Assembly: GCF_000786215.1 (NCBI RefSeq)
Contig: NZ_JROG01000001.1
Coordinates: forward strand, 62,001 to 126,000
Length of the DNA stretch: 64,000 nucleotides
DNA from: Sphingomonas sp. 35-24ZXX
GTDB lineage: Bacteria > Pseudomonadota > Alphaproteobacteria > Sphingomonadales > Sphingomonadaceae
Direction: 5' to 3'
Below the pieces are notes generated by a model, which ran no database searches, had not been told where the DNA came from, and worked only from the letters and a program-made list of their open reading frames with translations. A program made the position numbers and the translations under genes. Shown in pieces: positions 8,528 to 16,143 of the stretch (position 1 is its first letter; every line of letters starts with the position of its first letter).

Positions 8528-10089
8528 CCGGGATGGGTGGAACCGGCGGCGACACACTTGTCAAAAGTCTGGTCAGGGGCGGCGTGGACGTCTGCTTCGC
8601 CAATCCGGGCACATCGGAAATGCATTTCACCGGCGCGCTCGACCGCGAGCCGCGGATGCGCTGCATTCTAGGCCTGTTCGAAGGAGTCGTATCGGGCGCC
8701 GCGGACGGCTATTACCGCATCGCGCGGCGACCGGCGGCAACCCTCCTGCACCTCGGTCCGGGTCTCGGCAACGCCCTGGCCAACCTGCACAACGCCGGCA
8801 AGGGCCGCGCAGGCATCGTCAACATCGTGGGTGAACACGCCACATATCACCGAGGCCTTGAATCGCCGCTGCGCTCGCGGCTGGAGGACATTGCCGCGTC
8901 GATCTCGGACCACGTGCTGCTGCCGCACAGTCCGGACGATCTGGCCCGCGATGCCGCGCGCGCCGTGGCCTTTGCTTCTTCGACGCCCGGCCAGATTGCT
9001 ACCCTCATTCTGCCCGCCGACTTGTCGTGGTTGCCCGGCGCCGCCCTTGCCGACACTTTGCCCCTCTCGCCCGTGCCTTTGCCCGATGCCGCCGCGATCC
9101 TAGCGGCAGCGGAAGCGCTCAGCCGAGGGCCCTCGGCGATGCTGTTCCTTGGCGGCGACGCGGTGCGGGGCCGGTCGCTCGAACTGGCCGGCCGGATCGC
9201 GGCGCACACGGGATGTCGACTGCTCAGTGAGGGGTACAATCAACGGCATGAGCGCGGGGCGGGGCGGGTCAGGGTGGACCGGTTGCCAACGACCCCCGTC
9301 AGTGCGGCCGTTGCCCGGCTTGCCGACGTCGAGACACTGGTCCTTGCGGGCTCTGCCGATCCGATCGCCTTCTTCGCATACCCGGACATGCCGAGCCGGA
9401 TAGCACCCGACGGCTGCAAGGTGCTGGAACTGGTCCCCGTGGGCAATCCGACCGAGCAGGCGCTCGAGATGCTGTGCGAGGCATTGGGTGCGATGGCAAC
9501 ACCGCCTGCGCCGGTCATGTCGCGCACTGCCGTCGCACCGGTCGGCGGCGCGCTGACTCCCGAAACGATCGGCGAAGTGCTTGCGGCGCTATTGCCTGAG
9601 CAGGCCATTGTGGTCGACGAGTCAGTCACGACAGGTCGTGGTTTTGCCGCGCCTACCGCAACCGCAGCACCCCACGACTGGCTCAGCATCATGGGAGGCT
9701 CGATCGGGTTCGCCTTGCCGTGCGCGATCGGGGCGGCTGTCGCGGCGCCCGATCGACAGGTTATCGCGCTGGAAGGCGATGGCAGCGGAATGTACACCCC
9801 TCAGTCGCTATGGACCATGGCGCGTGAAGGCCTGAAGATCGCCATCATCGTTTTCGCCAATCGCCGCTACGCGATCCTCGAAAACGAGTTCCGCAATACC
9901 GGCTCGGGCGTTCCCGGACCGCGGGCCCGGGCGATGCTCGAGATTGGCGCGCCCGATATCGATTGGGTCAAACTCGCTTCTGCGCAGGGGGTCGAGGCAG
10001 GCCGCGCCGACGACGTAGCCTCCTTCGCCAGCGAGTTGGCCCGTGCCATCGACTGTGCGGGCCCCTATCTCATCCAGGTTGACCTCTGA
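8524..10089 (+). CDS. thiamine-diphosphate enzyme, acetolactate-synthase-like
   Basis: 521-residue ThDP-dependent decarboxylase/carboligase-like protein of a branch usually annotated as acetolactate synthase large subunit. The catalytic Glu53 lies in GLFEGVVSGAADGY; the ThDP/Mg motif GDGSG starts near residue 418 and ends with FANRRYAI about 25 residues later. Domains run N-terminal PYR, central TH3, C-terminal PP. There is no regulatory small subunit nearby and the setting is catabolic, so a 2-oxoacid decarboxylase or C-C lyase role is more likely than branched-chain amino acid synthesis. That is inference. It overlaps the SDR by ATGA. Confidence 0.82.
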   Translation: MTGMGGTGGDTLVKSLVRGGVDVCFANPGTSEMHFTGALDREPRMRCILGLFEGVVSGAADGYYRIARRPAATLLHLGPGLGNALANLHNAGKGRAGIVNIVGEHATYHRGLESPLRSRLEDIAASISDHVLLPHSPDDLARDAARAVAFASSTPGQIATLILPADLSWLPGAALADTLPLSPVPLPDAAAILAAAEALSRGPSAMLFLGGDAVRGRSLELAGRIAAHTGCRLLSEGYNQRHERGAGRVRVDRLPTTPVSAAVARLADVETLVLAGSADPIAFFAYPDMPSRIAPDGCKVLELVPVGNPTEQALEMLCEALGAMATPPAPVMSRTAVAPVGGALTPETIGEVLAALLPEQAIVVDESVTTGRGFAAPTATAAPHDWLSIMGGSIGFALPCAIGAAVAAPDRQVIALEGDGSGMYTPQSLWTMAREGLKIAIIVFANRRYAILENEFRNTGSGVPGPRARAMLEIGAPDIDWVKLASAQGVEAGRADDVASFASELARAIDCAGPYLIQVDL

Positions 10090-10100
10090 GGACGCGCCCG

Positions 10101-10955
10101 ATGGATCCCAAATCGCTCCTCGCCCGCCCCGCTCGGACCATTCTCCATCGATACGAGAAGCGTGACACCATCCTCTATGCCCTCGGCGTCGGCGCAGGGC
10201 ATGACAAAGGCGGGCGCGAGCTGTCTTTCGTTTACGAGCCGGATCTTTCGGCTTTGCCAACCATGGCCGTGATCCTCGCCTATCCCGGCTTCTGGCAAAT
10301 GGAACCGGAGTACGGGATCGACTGGCGGCGCGTTCTCCACGCTGAACAATCTTGCATTTTTCATCAGCCTCTTCCGGTTGAGGGTGAAGTCCGGGGCGAG
10401 TTCCGGATCGATGCCATCGTCGACAAGGGGGCTGAAAAGGGCTGCCTGCTGCGCGCCACCCGCACCATCTACGACCAGTCTGACGGCGCCTTGCTGGCGA
10501 CCGTTCGGCAAGTGTCATTTCTTCGGGGCGATGGTGGTTGCGGATCGCATGGCGAGGCGTTGCCAGCACCGCGCAAGGTGCCAGATCGCAAACCTGATGC
10601 AATTCTGGTAGCTGACACGCGGCCCGAGCAAGCCCTGATCTATCGCCTCTCGGGGGACCTTAATCCTCTTCATGTCGATCCCGCCGTGGCAGCAGCGGGC
10701 GGCCTTGAAAGACCGATCCTGCATGGCTTGTGCACTTACGGGTTTGCAGGGCGAATGATCCTTTCGTGGGCGTGCGAAGGTCGTCCTGAACGGCTCGCGG
10801 GTCTGGATTGCCGCTTCACCGCGCCGGTTTATCCGGGCGAGACGCTCGAGGTCGCTCTGTGGCGAGTCGCTCCCGATGGCATCGCCTTCCAGGTGCGCTC
10901 CGCCGAGCGGGGTGTGGTTGTTCTTGATTGCGGCTGGGCAAGCCTTAGATGCTGA
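10101..10955 (+). CDS. MaoC-like (R)-enoyl-CoA hydratase
   Basis: 284-residue double hot-dog hydratase: an N-terminal MaoC-N half (residues ~1-150) and a C-terminal half with the hydratase-2 motif YRLSGDLNPLHVDPAVA, which holds the catalytic Asp and His, followed by PILHGLCTYG. Hydrates a trans-2-enoyl-CoA to a 3-hydroxyacyl-CoA in beta-oxidation. It starts 11 bases after the ThDP gene and belongs to the same operon. Size matches peroxisomal-type hydratase 2 rather than single hot-dog PhaJ. Confidence 0.88.
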   Translation: MDPKSLLARPARTILHRYEKRDTILYALGVGAGHDKGGRELSFVYEPDLSALPTMAVILAYPGFWQMEPEYGIDWRRVLHAEQSCIFHQPLPVEGEVRGEFRIDAIVDKGAEKGCLLRATRTIYDQSDGALLATVRQVSFLRGDGGCGSHGEALPAPRKVPDRKPDAILVADTRPEQALIYRLSGDLNPLHVDPAVAAAGGLERPILHGLCTYGFAGRMILSWACEGRPERLAGLDCRFTAPVYPGETLEVALWRVAPDGIAFQVRSAERGVVVLDCGWASLRC

Positions 10956-11063
10956 CACGGTGCTCCTGCGGGGTATCGTTGGCTGAGTGCGATATGGTGC
11001 GCAGTCCGCCCCCCGGTGCTCCACTATCGGTGGCAGCGTGACAATGCGGAGCGCCAGACGGCC

Positions 11064-11738
11064 ATGTCTAGCCCCTTTGACCTGACAGCTTGGATGGCCC
11101 CCGAGGCCGCGAGTGACTTGGTTGCTGCGATGCTCCGTCGTACCTACGCGGCAGGGCAGGGCATTTATGAGCAGGACGCCAGCGGCAGCGAGATGTATCG
11201 CATTGTCACTGGGCATGTCCGCTTGCTTGTCAGAGATGCCGATGGCCGGGAAGCGGTGTTTCTTCAGTTCGGCCCCGGCGATTTCTTTGGCGTGAGCAGT
11301 CTGGTCGATGGTGAAGCCCGGCCGCATTCCGCAGAGGCGGTAACTTCGGTGGAACTGGACGTGGTTGGCCATGGCGCCTTTAGTCGTTTGCGGAGCATCC
11401 ACCCCTCGTTCAACGACGCGCTCATCCGCTTGTTTGCCCGGCAGATGCGGGTGGCGAGCGAACAGCTCGTCGCCTTCCACCTGTGCAGTCTGCGCGATCG
11501 GGTCATCAGGCGGTTGATCGAATTGGCCAGAGGGAATGACACGGCCCATGGCGGGCATGGAATGATCGAAGTTGCCGTTTCGCAGATCGAACTGGCCGCG
11601 CTTGCCGGCGCGTCGCGCCAGCGGGTCAACAAGGTGCTTGGCGAATTGCAGGCCGGGGGGCTGATTTCTCTGCGCAAGGGCGCGATTGTCTTGCACGACA
11701 AAGACCGACTGCAATCGACAGCTGTGTCGCCAAGGTGA
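11064..11738 (+). CDS. Crp/Fnr-family transcriptional regulator
   Basis: 224-residue regulator with an N-terminal cyclic-nucleotide-type beta-roll (GQGIYEQDASGSEMYRI at ~25-41, FGPGDFFGVSSLVDG) and a C-terminal winged HTH (ISQIELAALAGASRQRVNKV-like helix, residues ~175-195). It lacks the N-terminal cysteine cluster of Fnr, so it is probably not an oxygen sensor. ATG 11064 has GGAG 12 bases upstream; a GTG at 11016 is the alternative. It sits between the MaoC and P450 genes and may regulate the oxygenase genes. Confidence 0.85.
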   Translation: MSSPFDLTAWMAPEAASDLVAAMLRRTYAAGQGIYEQDASGSEMYRIVTGHVRLLVRDADGREAVFLQFGPGDFFGVSSLVDGEARPHSAEAVTSVELDVVGHGAFSRLRSIHPSFNDALIRLFARQMRVASEQLVAFHLCSLRDRVIRRLIELARGNDTAHGGHGMIEVAVSQIELAALAGASRQRVNKVLGELQAGGLISLRKGAIVLHDKDRLQSTAVSPR

Positions 11739-11828
11739 CAGACCCACGGGCGGTTGCAGGGTAGCCATCTCCTCCAGATCGACCATGGTTCCGGCGGAAC
11801 CACGCTCACCGTCTTGAGGGAGACAGCC

Positions 11829-13082
11829 ATGAATGCCACCGTGACATCACCCACTCTCGATGACGCGCTCGCGGATTCGCGCACCTATGCCGACGATCGC
11901 GCGTTTCATGCGCTGCTGACGCGGCTGCGCCATGAGGATCCGGTACATTGGACTCAGCCCGAAGGCTACCGTCCGTTCTGGACCATTACGCGCCATGCAG
12001 ACATCATGGAAATCGAGAAGCAGGCCGAGCGGTTTGTTAGCGCTCCGCGTACCGCGCTGCGTTCGGCAGAGGCTGAAGAGCAGATCCGTCGCCGAACCGG
12101 TTCGGTTCAGCCGATCCGTTCACTGATCCAGATGGATGCGCCCGATCACCGCCATTTTCGAGGCCTGACCCAAACGTGGTTCGGGCCCAAGCGGCTGAAG
12201 GAACTTGACGAGTCGATCGGCGAAATCGCCGACAGCTTCATCGACAAGATGACGCAGCTCGATGGTGAGTGCGATTTTGCGGCCGATATCGCGGTCTGGT
12301 TTCCTCTGCGTGTGGTTATGCTGATCCTCGGTGTTCCCGAGGAAGACCTGGGTCTGATGCTGAAGCTCACTCAGCAACACTTCGCCGCCAGTGATCCGTC
12401 GGTCGCTGCCGAGGGCAAGGTCGAAGCTGGCGCGGCCGCCTCAGAGCTATTCCAATACTTCAACGTCCTCACCGCCGAGCGGCGGAAGAACCCTCGCAAC
12501 GATATCGTCTCTCTGCTGGCGGACGCGACGGTCAACGATGCGCCGATTTCGGACTTCGACCGCAACTCCTATTATTTTCTCTTGGCAGTGGCCGGGCATG
12601 ACACCACCAGTTCCTCGATCTCGGGTCTGATGCACGCGCTCGCCGAAAATCCGGATCAGCGTGAGCGACTCACCGCCGATCCTGATCTTCTGCCCAAGGC
12701 GATCGAGGAAGGAATTCGCTGGACTTCGCCCGTGCGGCATTTCTTTCGTACCGCGACCGAAGACTGCCTTCTCAGGGGGTGCGAGATCAAGGCAGGCGAT
12801 TCCCTGATGCTGTCCTACCCGTCCGCCAACCGCGATGAGGACGTGTTCGACGACCCCTTTGCGTTCCGGATCGACCGAGCGCCCAATCCGCATTTGGCAT
12901 TCGGCTATGGTCCGCATCTTTGCCTTGGTCAGCACCTCGCCAAGATGGAGATGCGCGCGCTGTTCGCAAAGCTGCTGCCGAGGATCGAAAGCCTCGAAAT
13001 TTCAGGCGAGCCACGCTGGCTCGAAACAAACTTTGTTGGCGGGCTGAAATCGCTCCCGATACGCTACCTTATGCACCGCTAA
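11829..13082 (+). CDS. cytochrome P450 monooxygenase
   Basis: 417-residue soluble bacterial class I P450. The I-helix oxygen-activation motif AGHDTT is at 255-260, ExxR at Glu294-Arg297, and the heme-binding FGYGPHLCLG has the ligand Cys365. ATG 11829 follows GAGGGAGA; the open frame extends further upstream without family resemblance. It would hydroxylate a hydrophobic substrate. No ferredoxin or ferredoxin reductase gene is in the window, so redox partners must come from elsewhere. Confidence 0.93.
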   Translation: MNATVTSPTLDDALADSRTYADDRAFHALLTRLRHEDPVHWTQPEGYRPFWTITRHADIMEIEKQAERFVSAPRTALRSAEAEEQIRRRTGSVQPIRSLIQMDAPDHRHFRGLTQTWFGPKRLKELDESIGEIADSFIDKMTQLDGECDFAADIAVWFPLRVVMLILGVPEEDLGLMLKLTQQHFAASDPSVAAEGKVEAGAAASELFQYFNVLTAERRKNPRNDIVSLLADATVNDAPISDFDRNSYYFLLAVAGHDTTSSSISGLMHALAENPDQRERLTADPDLLPKAIEEGIRWTSPVRHFFRTATEDCLLRGCEIKAGDSLMLSYPSANRDEDVFDDPFAFRIDRAPNPHLAFGYGPHLCLGQHLAKMEMRALFAKLLPRIESLEISGEPRWLETNFVGGLKSLPIRYLMHR

Positions 13083-13137
13083 GGCAGGCCGCAACACGAA
13101 GAGTCCGGCAAGGACCGCAAGGAGAGGAAACGGCACA

Positions 13138-14157
13138 ATGGGATACTTGAGGAACACCTGGTACGCGGCGGGTTTCAGCGGTCAGCTGGGCGACAAGCCG
13201 ATCGTTCGCACCATGCTGGACGAGCCGGTCGTGCTTTACCGCACCGAAGATGGCACGGCGGTCGCGATGAGCGATCGCTGCCCGCACCGGTCGGCACCGC
13301 TGCACCAGGGTCAGGTTTTCGGCGATGCGATCCGCTGTCCCTACCATGGCCTCCGCTTCGGTCCGGATGGTGCCTGCGTCGACAATCCCGTGGGCGACCG
13401 CAAGCTTCCGCGCGCACGGAACCTTATCTATCCCCTTCGCGAGGTGAATGGCATCCTGTGGGTCTGGTTCGGCGACCGGGAGCCCGACGAAAGTGCCATC
13501 GTCCGGTTCGACCTGTTCGACGATCCTGGCCATTGGGCGACGGTCGAGGACATGATGCCTGTGGCTGCCGCGTATACCCTGGTCTCTGACAATCTGCTCG
13601 ATCTCAGTCATGCCGAATTCCTCCATCCCGCGCTGGCCACCGAAGGCTTCAACCGCCGGACCCAGTTCAGCGTCAGTCAGGAAGGTGAGGTCGTGATCGG
13701 TCGCAACTGGCGGCCGGGCGAGCCGATCTCGCCGCTGTTCCGCTTCGGCTTCGGCGAGGGCGCGCCCGACCATGTCGATCACCGGTCGATCACGCGGTGG
13801 CACGCACCTGCCAATTTGTCGGTAGAAGTCGGCGCAACGCCGCCGGGGGAGCCGGAAAGCGCTGGCCTCACGCTGATCACCGCCCATCTCGTCACTCCCG
13901 AAACAGAGACCACTTGTCATTATTTCTGGAGAGTGGCGCGTGATTTCAAGCGCGAGGACTCAGAGTTTAGCAAGCGGCTGCACGACCTGACGCAACAGGC
14001 TTTCGAGCGGGAAGACAAGCCCATGATCGAGGCGCAACAGCGATATATGGGATCGAAGCGTCTCGAAGATTTGAAGCCGATCTGGTTGACCAGTGATGCA
14101 GCGTCGGGCCGCGCACGCAAAGTCCTGGAGGAGAAGCTGGCAGGGGATGCCGCCTAG
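13138..14157 (+). CDS. Rieske non-heme iron oxygenase (VanA/dicamba demethylase type)
   Basis: 339-residue oxygenase component. The Rieske cluster ligands are Cys48-x-His50 and Cys67-x2-His70. The mononuclear-iron motif N152-x2-D155-x2-H158-x4-H163 supplies the bridging Asp and two His ligands. Length and layout match single-component oxygenases such as vanillate and dicamba O-demethylases, which suggests O-demethylation or monohydroxylation rather than dihydroxylation. Good ribosome site (GGAGAGG) before ATG 13138. No reductase gene is adjacent. It starts 55 bases after the P450 and probably shares its transcript. Confidence 0.92.
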   Translation: MGYLRNTWYAAGFSGQLGDKPIVRTMLDEPVVLYRTEDGTAVAMSDRCPHRSAPLHQGQVFGDAIRCPYHGLRFGPDGACVDNPVGDRKLPRARNLIYPLREVNGILWVWFGDREPDESAIVRFDLFDDPGHWATVEDMMPVAAAYTLVSDNLLDLSHAEFLHPALATEGFNRRTQFSVSQEGEVVIGRNWRPGEPISPLFRFGFGEGAPDHVDHRSITRWHAPANLSVEVGATPPGEPESAGLTLITAHLVTPETETTCHYFWRVARDFKREDSEFSKRLHDLTQQAFEREDKPMIEAQQRYMGSKRLEDLKPIWLTSDAASGRARKVLEEKLAGDAA

Positions 14158-14194
14158 GGGGAGATCTCTCACACGGTCCCGCTGGCGAGGCGCC

Positions 14195-15208
14195 TTAGCT
14201 CCCCCTTGCCAGGGCCGTGCTGCCGCGTATCACCAGGCTGCCAGGCGTGATCGATCCGAAATTCTCTTCGGCACTGCATTCCCGCTCCCTTTTCAGCTTG
14301 TGCAGAAGCCAAAGTGCGCAAGAGGTCGCGATGTGCTCGTTGGGGACTGCGATGGTGGTGAGACCCGGCGACCACCAGCTAAAGCCAGGTTCGTCGCCGA
14401 AACCGATCACCGACAGCTCGTCAGGTATGCGGATTGCGCGGCCGACAAGCTCGTCGAGAACGCCGCGCGTTATCTGAAGCGACCCGAGGACGAGCGCCGT
14501 CGGCGGAATGTCGAGTTGCAGGAGTCGCTGGGCCGCCTCCTGCCCGAACCGCGTGTCGCCGCCCGGGCCGAAGACCGTGAGGGTGGGGTCAGCAGACGTC
14601 AGATGCTGGGCGTGGAGGAAGCCAGCTAGTCTTTCGCGCCCGGCAAAACTGTCCTCATAGGGGCCGATGTAGCCGATCCTCGAGTGCCCTAGGTCCAGCA
14701 GGTGGCGTGTCGCGCTTTCGATGGCCCGGGTGTTGTCAAAGCAGAACCACTGGTCGATCAGAGCGGGATGACGCCGTATCCACTGGACATAGGGGACGGT
14801 CTGAAGAAGGCGCTGTGTTTCGGGCAGCGGCCGTTCGGTTGGCACGATCACGATCCCCGCCGCACGCGCGCTGCACAATTGACGGACATGGCGCAGTTCG
14901 GAGGCCGGATCATCACGGGTTTCCGACAGTACGAGCTGGTAGCCCTCGGCCTCAAGACAGCGCGAAAGCGATTGCGCACCAACGCTGTACTGGCTGTTGC
15001 CCAGATCGCCGATTACCAGACCGACCAGCTTGCTGGGGACACCGCGCATCATCTGTGCGGCATGGTTTACGAGATAGCCCGATTTGGTCGCTGCCTCGAC
15101 AACGCGCTGCTTTGTACGCGAACTGATGCGCGGGTCGTCTGCGAGGGCACGTCCCACTGTCGAGACAGAGAGGTTCAGCGCAGTTGCCAGTTCGCGCGCG
15201 GTTGTCAT
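14195..15208 (-). CDS. LacI-family transcriptional regulator
   Basis: 337-residue regulator. The N-terminal HTH begins directly (TTARELATALNLSVSTVGRA) and is followed by the hinge and a periplasmic-binding-protein-like effector domain (VGLVIGDLGNSQYSVG, YIGPYEDSFAGRERLAGF, SVIGFGDEPGFSWWSPGLT). ATG 15208 is preferred, with AGGA 11 bases upstream and the HTH at the very N terminus; ATG 15232 is in frame but lacks a ribosome site. It lies 39 bases downstream of the cupin gene and probably is cotranscribed with it. A perfect LacI-type palindrome at 16056-16069 is the likely target. Confidence 0.9.
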   Translation of the reverse strand: MTTARELATALNLSVSTVGRALADDPRISSRTKQRVVEAATKSGYLVNHAAQMMRGVPSKLVGLVIGDLGNSQYSVGAQSLSRCLEAEGYQLVLSETRDDPASELRHVRQLCSARAAGIVIVPTERPLPETQRLLQTVPYVQWIRRHPALIDQWFCFDNTRAIESATRHLLDLGHSRIGYIGPYEDSFAGRERLAGFLHAQHLTSADPTLTVFGPGGDTRFGQEAAQRLLQLDIPPTALVLGSLQITRGVLDELVGRAIRIPDELSVIGFGDEPGFSWWSPGLTTIAVPNEHIATSCALWLLHKLKRERECSAEENFGSITPGSLVIRGSTALARGS

Positions 15209-15247
15209 TCCAGTCCGTTTCCTGTGGTCCATACCTGATTCACGGCG

Positions 15248-15781
15248 TCATGTGGTTCGTTCGGCGCCGACCATCAACACTGCCATGGTCACCGGTTTGT
15301 CGCTCCGGTTGCGCCAAGCATGGCGTGTGCCGTTCTGAATTACGATGTCGTGCTGTTGCAAGAGCACCTGCTGCCCGTCGTCGACCTCCAGCCAGACCTC
15401 TCCTTCGAGGATGATGACATAGTCGACCGTTTCAGTCCGATGCATAGCCGGGTCGTCGGCCTCGCGCAACCTCGCCATCTCCGGCATTTTGTCGGCAAAT
15501 TCCGCCAGGGAAGCGGCCATGTCGAAGCCGAGCGACAGGAACAGTGCGTCGGGCGGGAAGGTCAAAAGGCGAAAGGCGGTCTGGCCCGCGTGCGGCAGGA
15601 AGCCCACGCCATCATTGGGATTGGCAGTTTCGTTCCTGCCAATGGTCGGCGTGCCCGCCGTAGACCAGATCCGTTCGATGGCCATGCCAGGTGTGTGATC
15701 GAGCGAAAGTCTTTCGGCAGGCTCGTCCGCCACCTTCAAGCACGCTTTGCCCGCATCATGGTATGTCATCACGTAACGCAT
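15248..15781 (-). CDS. cupin-domain protein
   Basis: 177-residue cupin of unknown reaction. The C-terminal half carries the double motif: HRTETVDYVIILEGEVWLEV (His, Glu) and QHDIVIQNGTRHAWRN (His), enough to bind a metal. ATG 15781 is chosen because GAGGAGAG precedes it; upstream residues have no family look. It is divergent from the TonB receptor and precedes the LacI gene. Similar proteins are found in aromatic-catabolism loci; the role is not known. Confidence 0.8.
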   Translation of the reverse strand: MRYVMTYHDAGKACLKVADEPAERLSLDHTPGMAIERIWSTAGTPTIGRNETANPNDGVGFLPHAGQTAFRLLTFPPDALFLSLGFDMAASLAEFADKMPEMARLREADDPAMHRTETVDYVIILEGEVWLEVDDGQQVLLQQHDIVIQNGTRHAWRNRSDKPVTMAVLMVGAERTT

Positions 15782-16003
15782 CTGTTGCTCTCCTCTCTTC
15801 CCTATCTTCGCGCACCGTTGTTCGCGTGCGCTCAACGATTCTGGCGTGCTGGTCTGTCGCAACGGTCGATCCAGTTGCTCGATCGAGTCCTGCCCGGCCA
15901 CATTTGAGTGCAATCGTTCGCACGAATCCCGTCGCAGGGTCAACCTTTCCGACGATCGGTAACGGTGGGGCAACAGCCTGAAAGGATTATCAAAATGGCA
16001 ACA

Positions 16004-16018
16004 TGAAAATGATTTTCG
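16004..16018. promoter_or_regulatory. candidate IclR-type operator upstream of the TonB receptor
   Basis: TGAAAATGATTTTCG contains the perfect inverted repeat GAAAAT-G-ATTTTC and is nearly identical to the site at 7666-7680. It lies 19 bases upstream of a TTGCAA that could be the -35 of the receptor gene. The shared word in two regulatory regions of one cluster points to one regulator, probably the IclR protein; Fur-like binding cannot be excluded. Confidence 0.45.
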
Positions 16019-16055
16019 TGAAACACTCTAATTCGCTTGCAACAAAAATTTGGCG

Positions 16056-16069
16056 TGCTAACGTTAGCA
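16056..16069. promoter_or_regulatory. candidate LacI-family operator
   Basis: TGCTAACGTTAGCA is a perfect 14-bp palindrome with the central CG step typical of LacI/GalR operators. It overlaps the place expected for the -10 of the TonB receptor promoter (TTGCAA at 16037-16042), a position suited to repression. The LacI gene at 14195-15208 is nearby. Confidence 0.6.
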
Positions 16070-16143
16070 TAGCATCGTAACATCTGCTGGCATCGTGGGT
16101 GTTGCAATCTGCACGGCAAAAAAACCGGCAAGGGGAGAGCGTG

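Noticed and set aside
8524-10089. Biosynthetic acetolactate synthase
   Set aside because: No ilvN-type small subunit or ilvC nearby; it is embedded in a catabolic operon, so only fold-level naming is justified.
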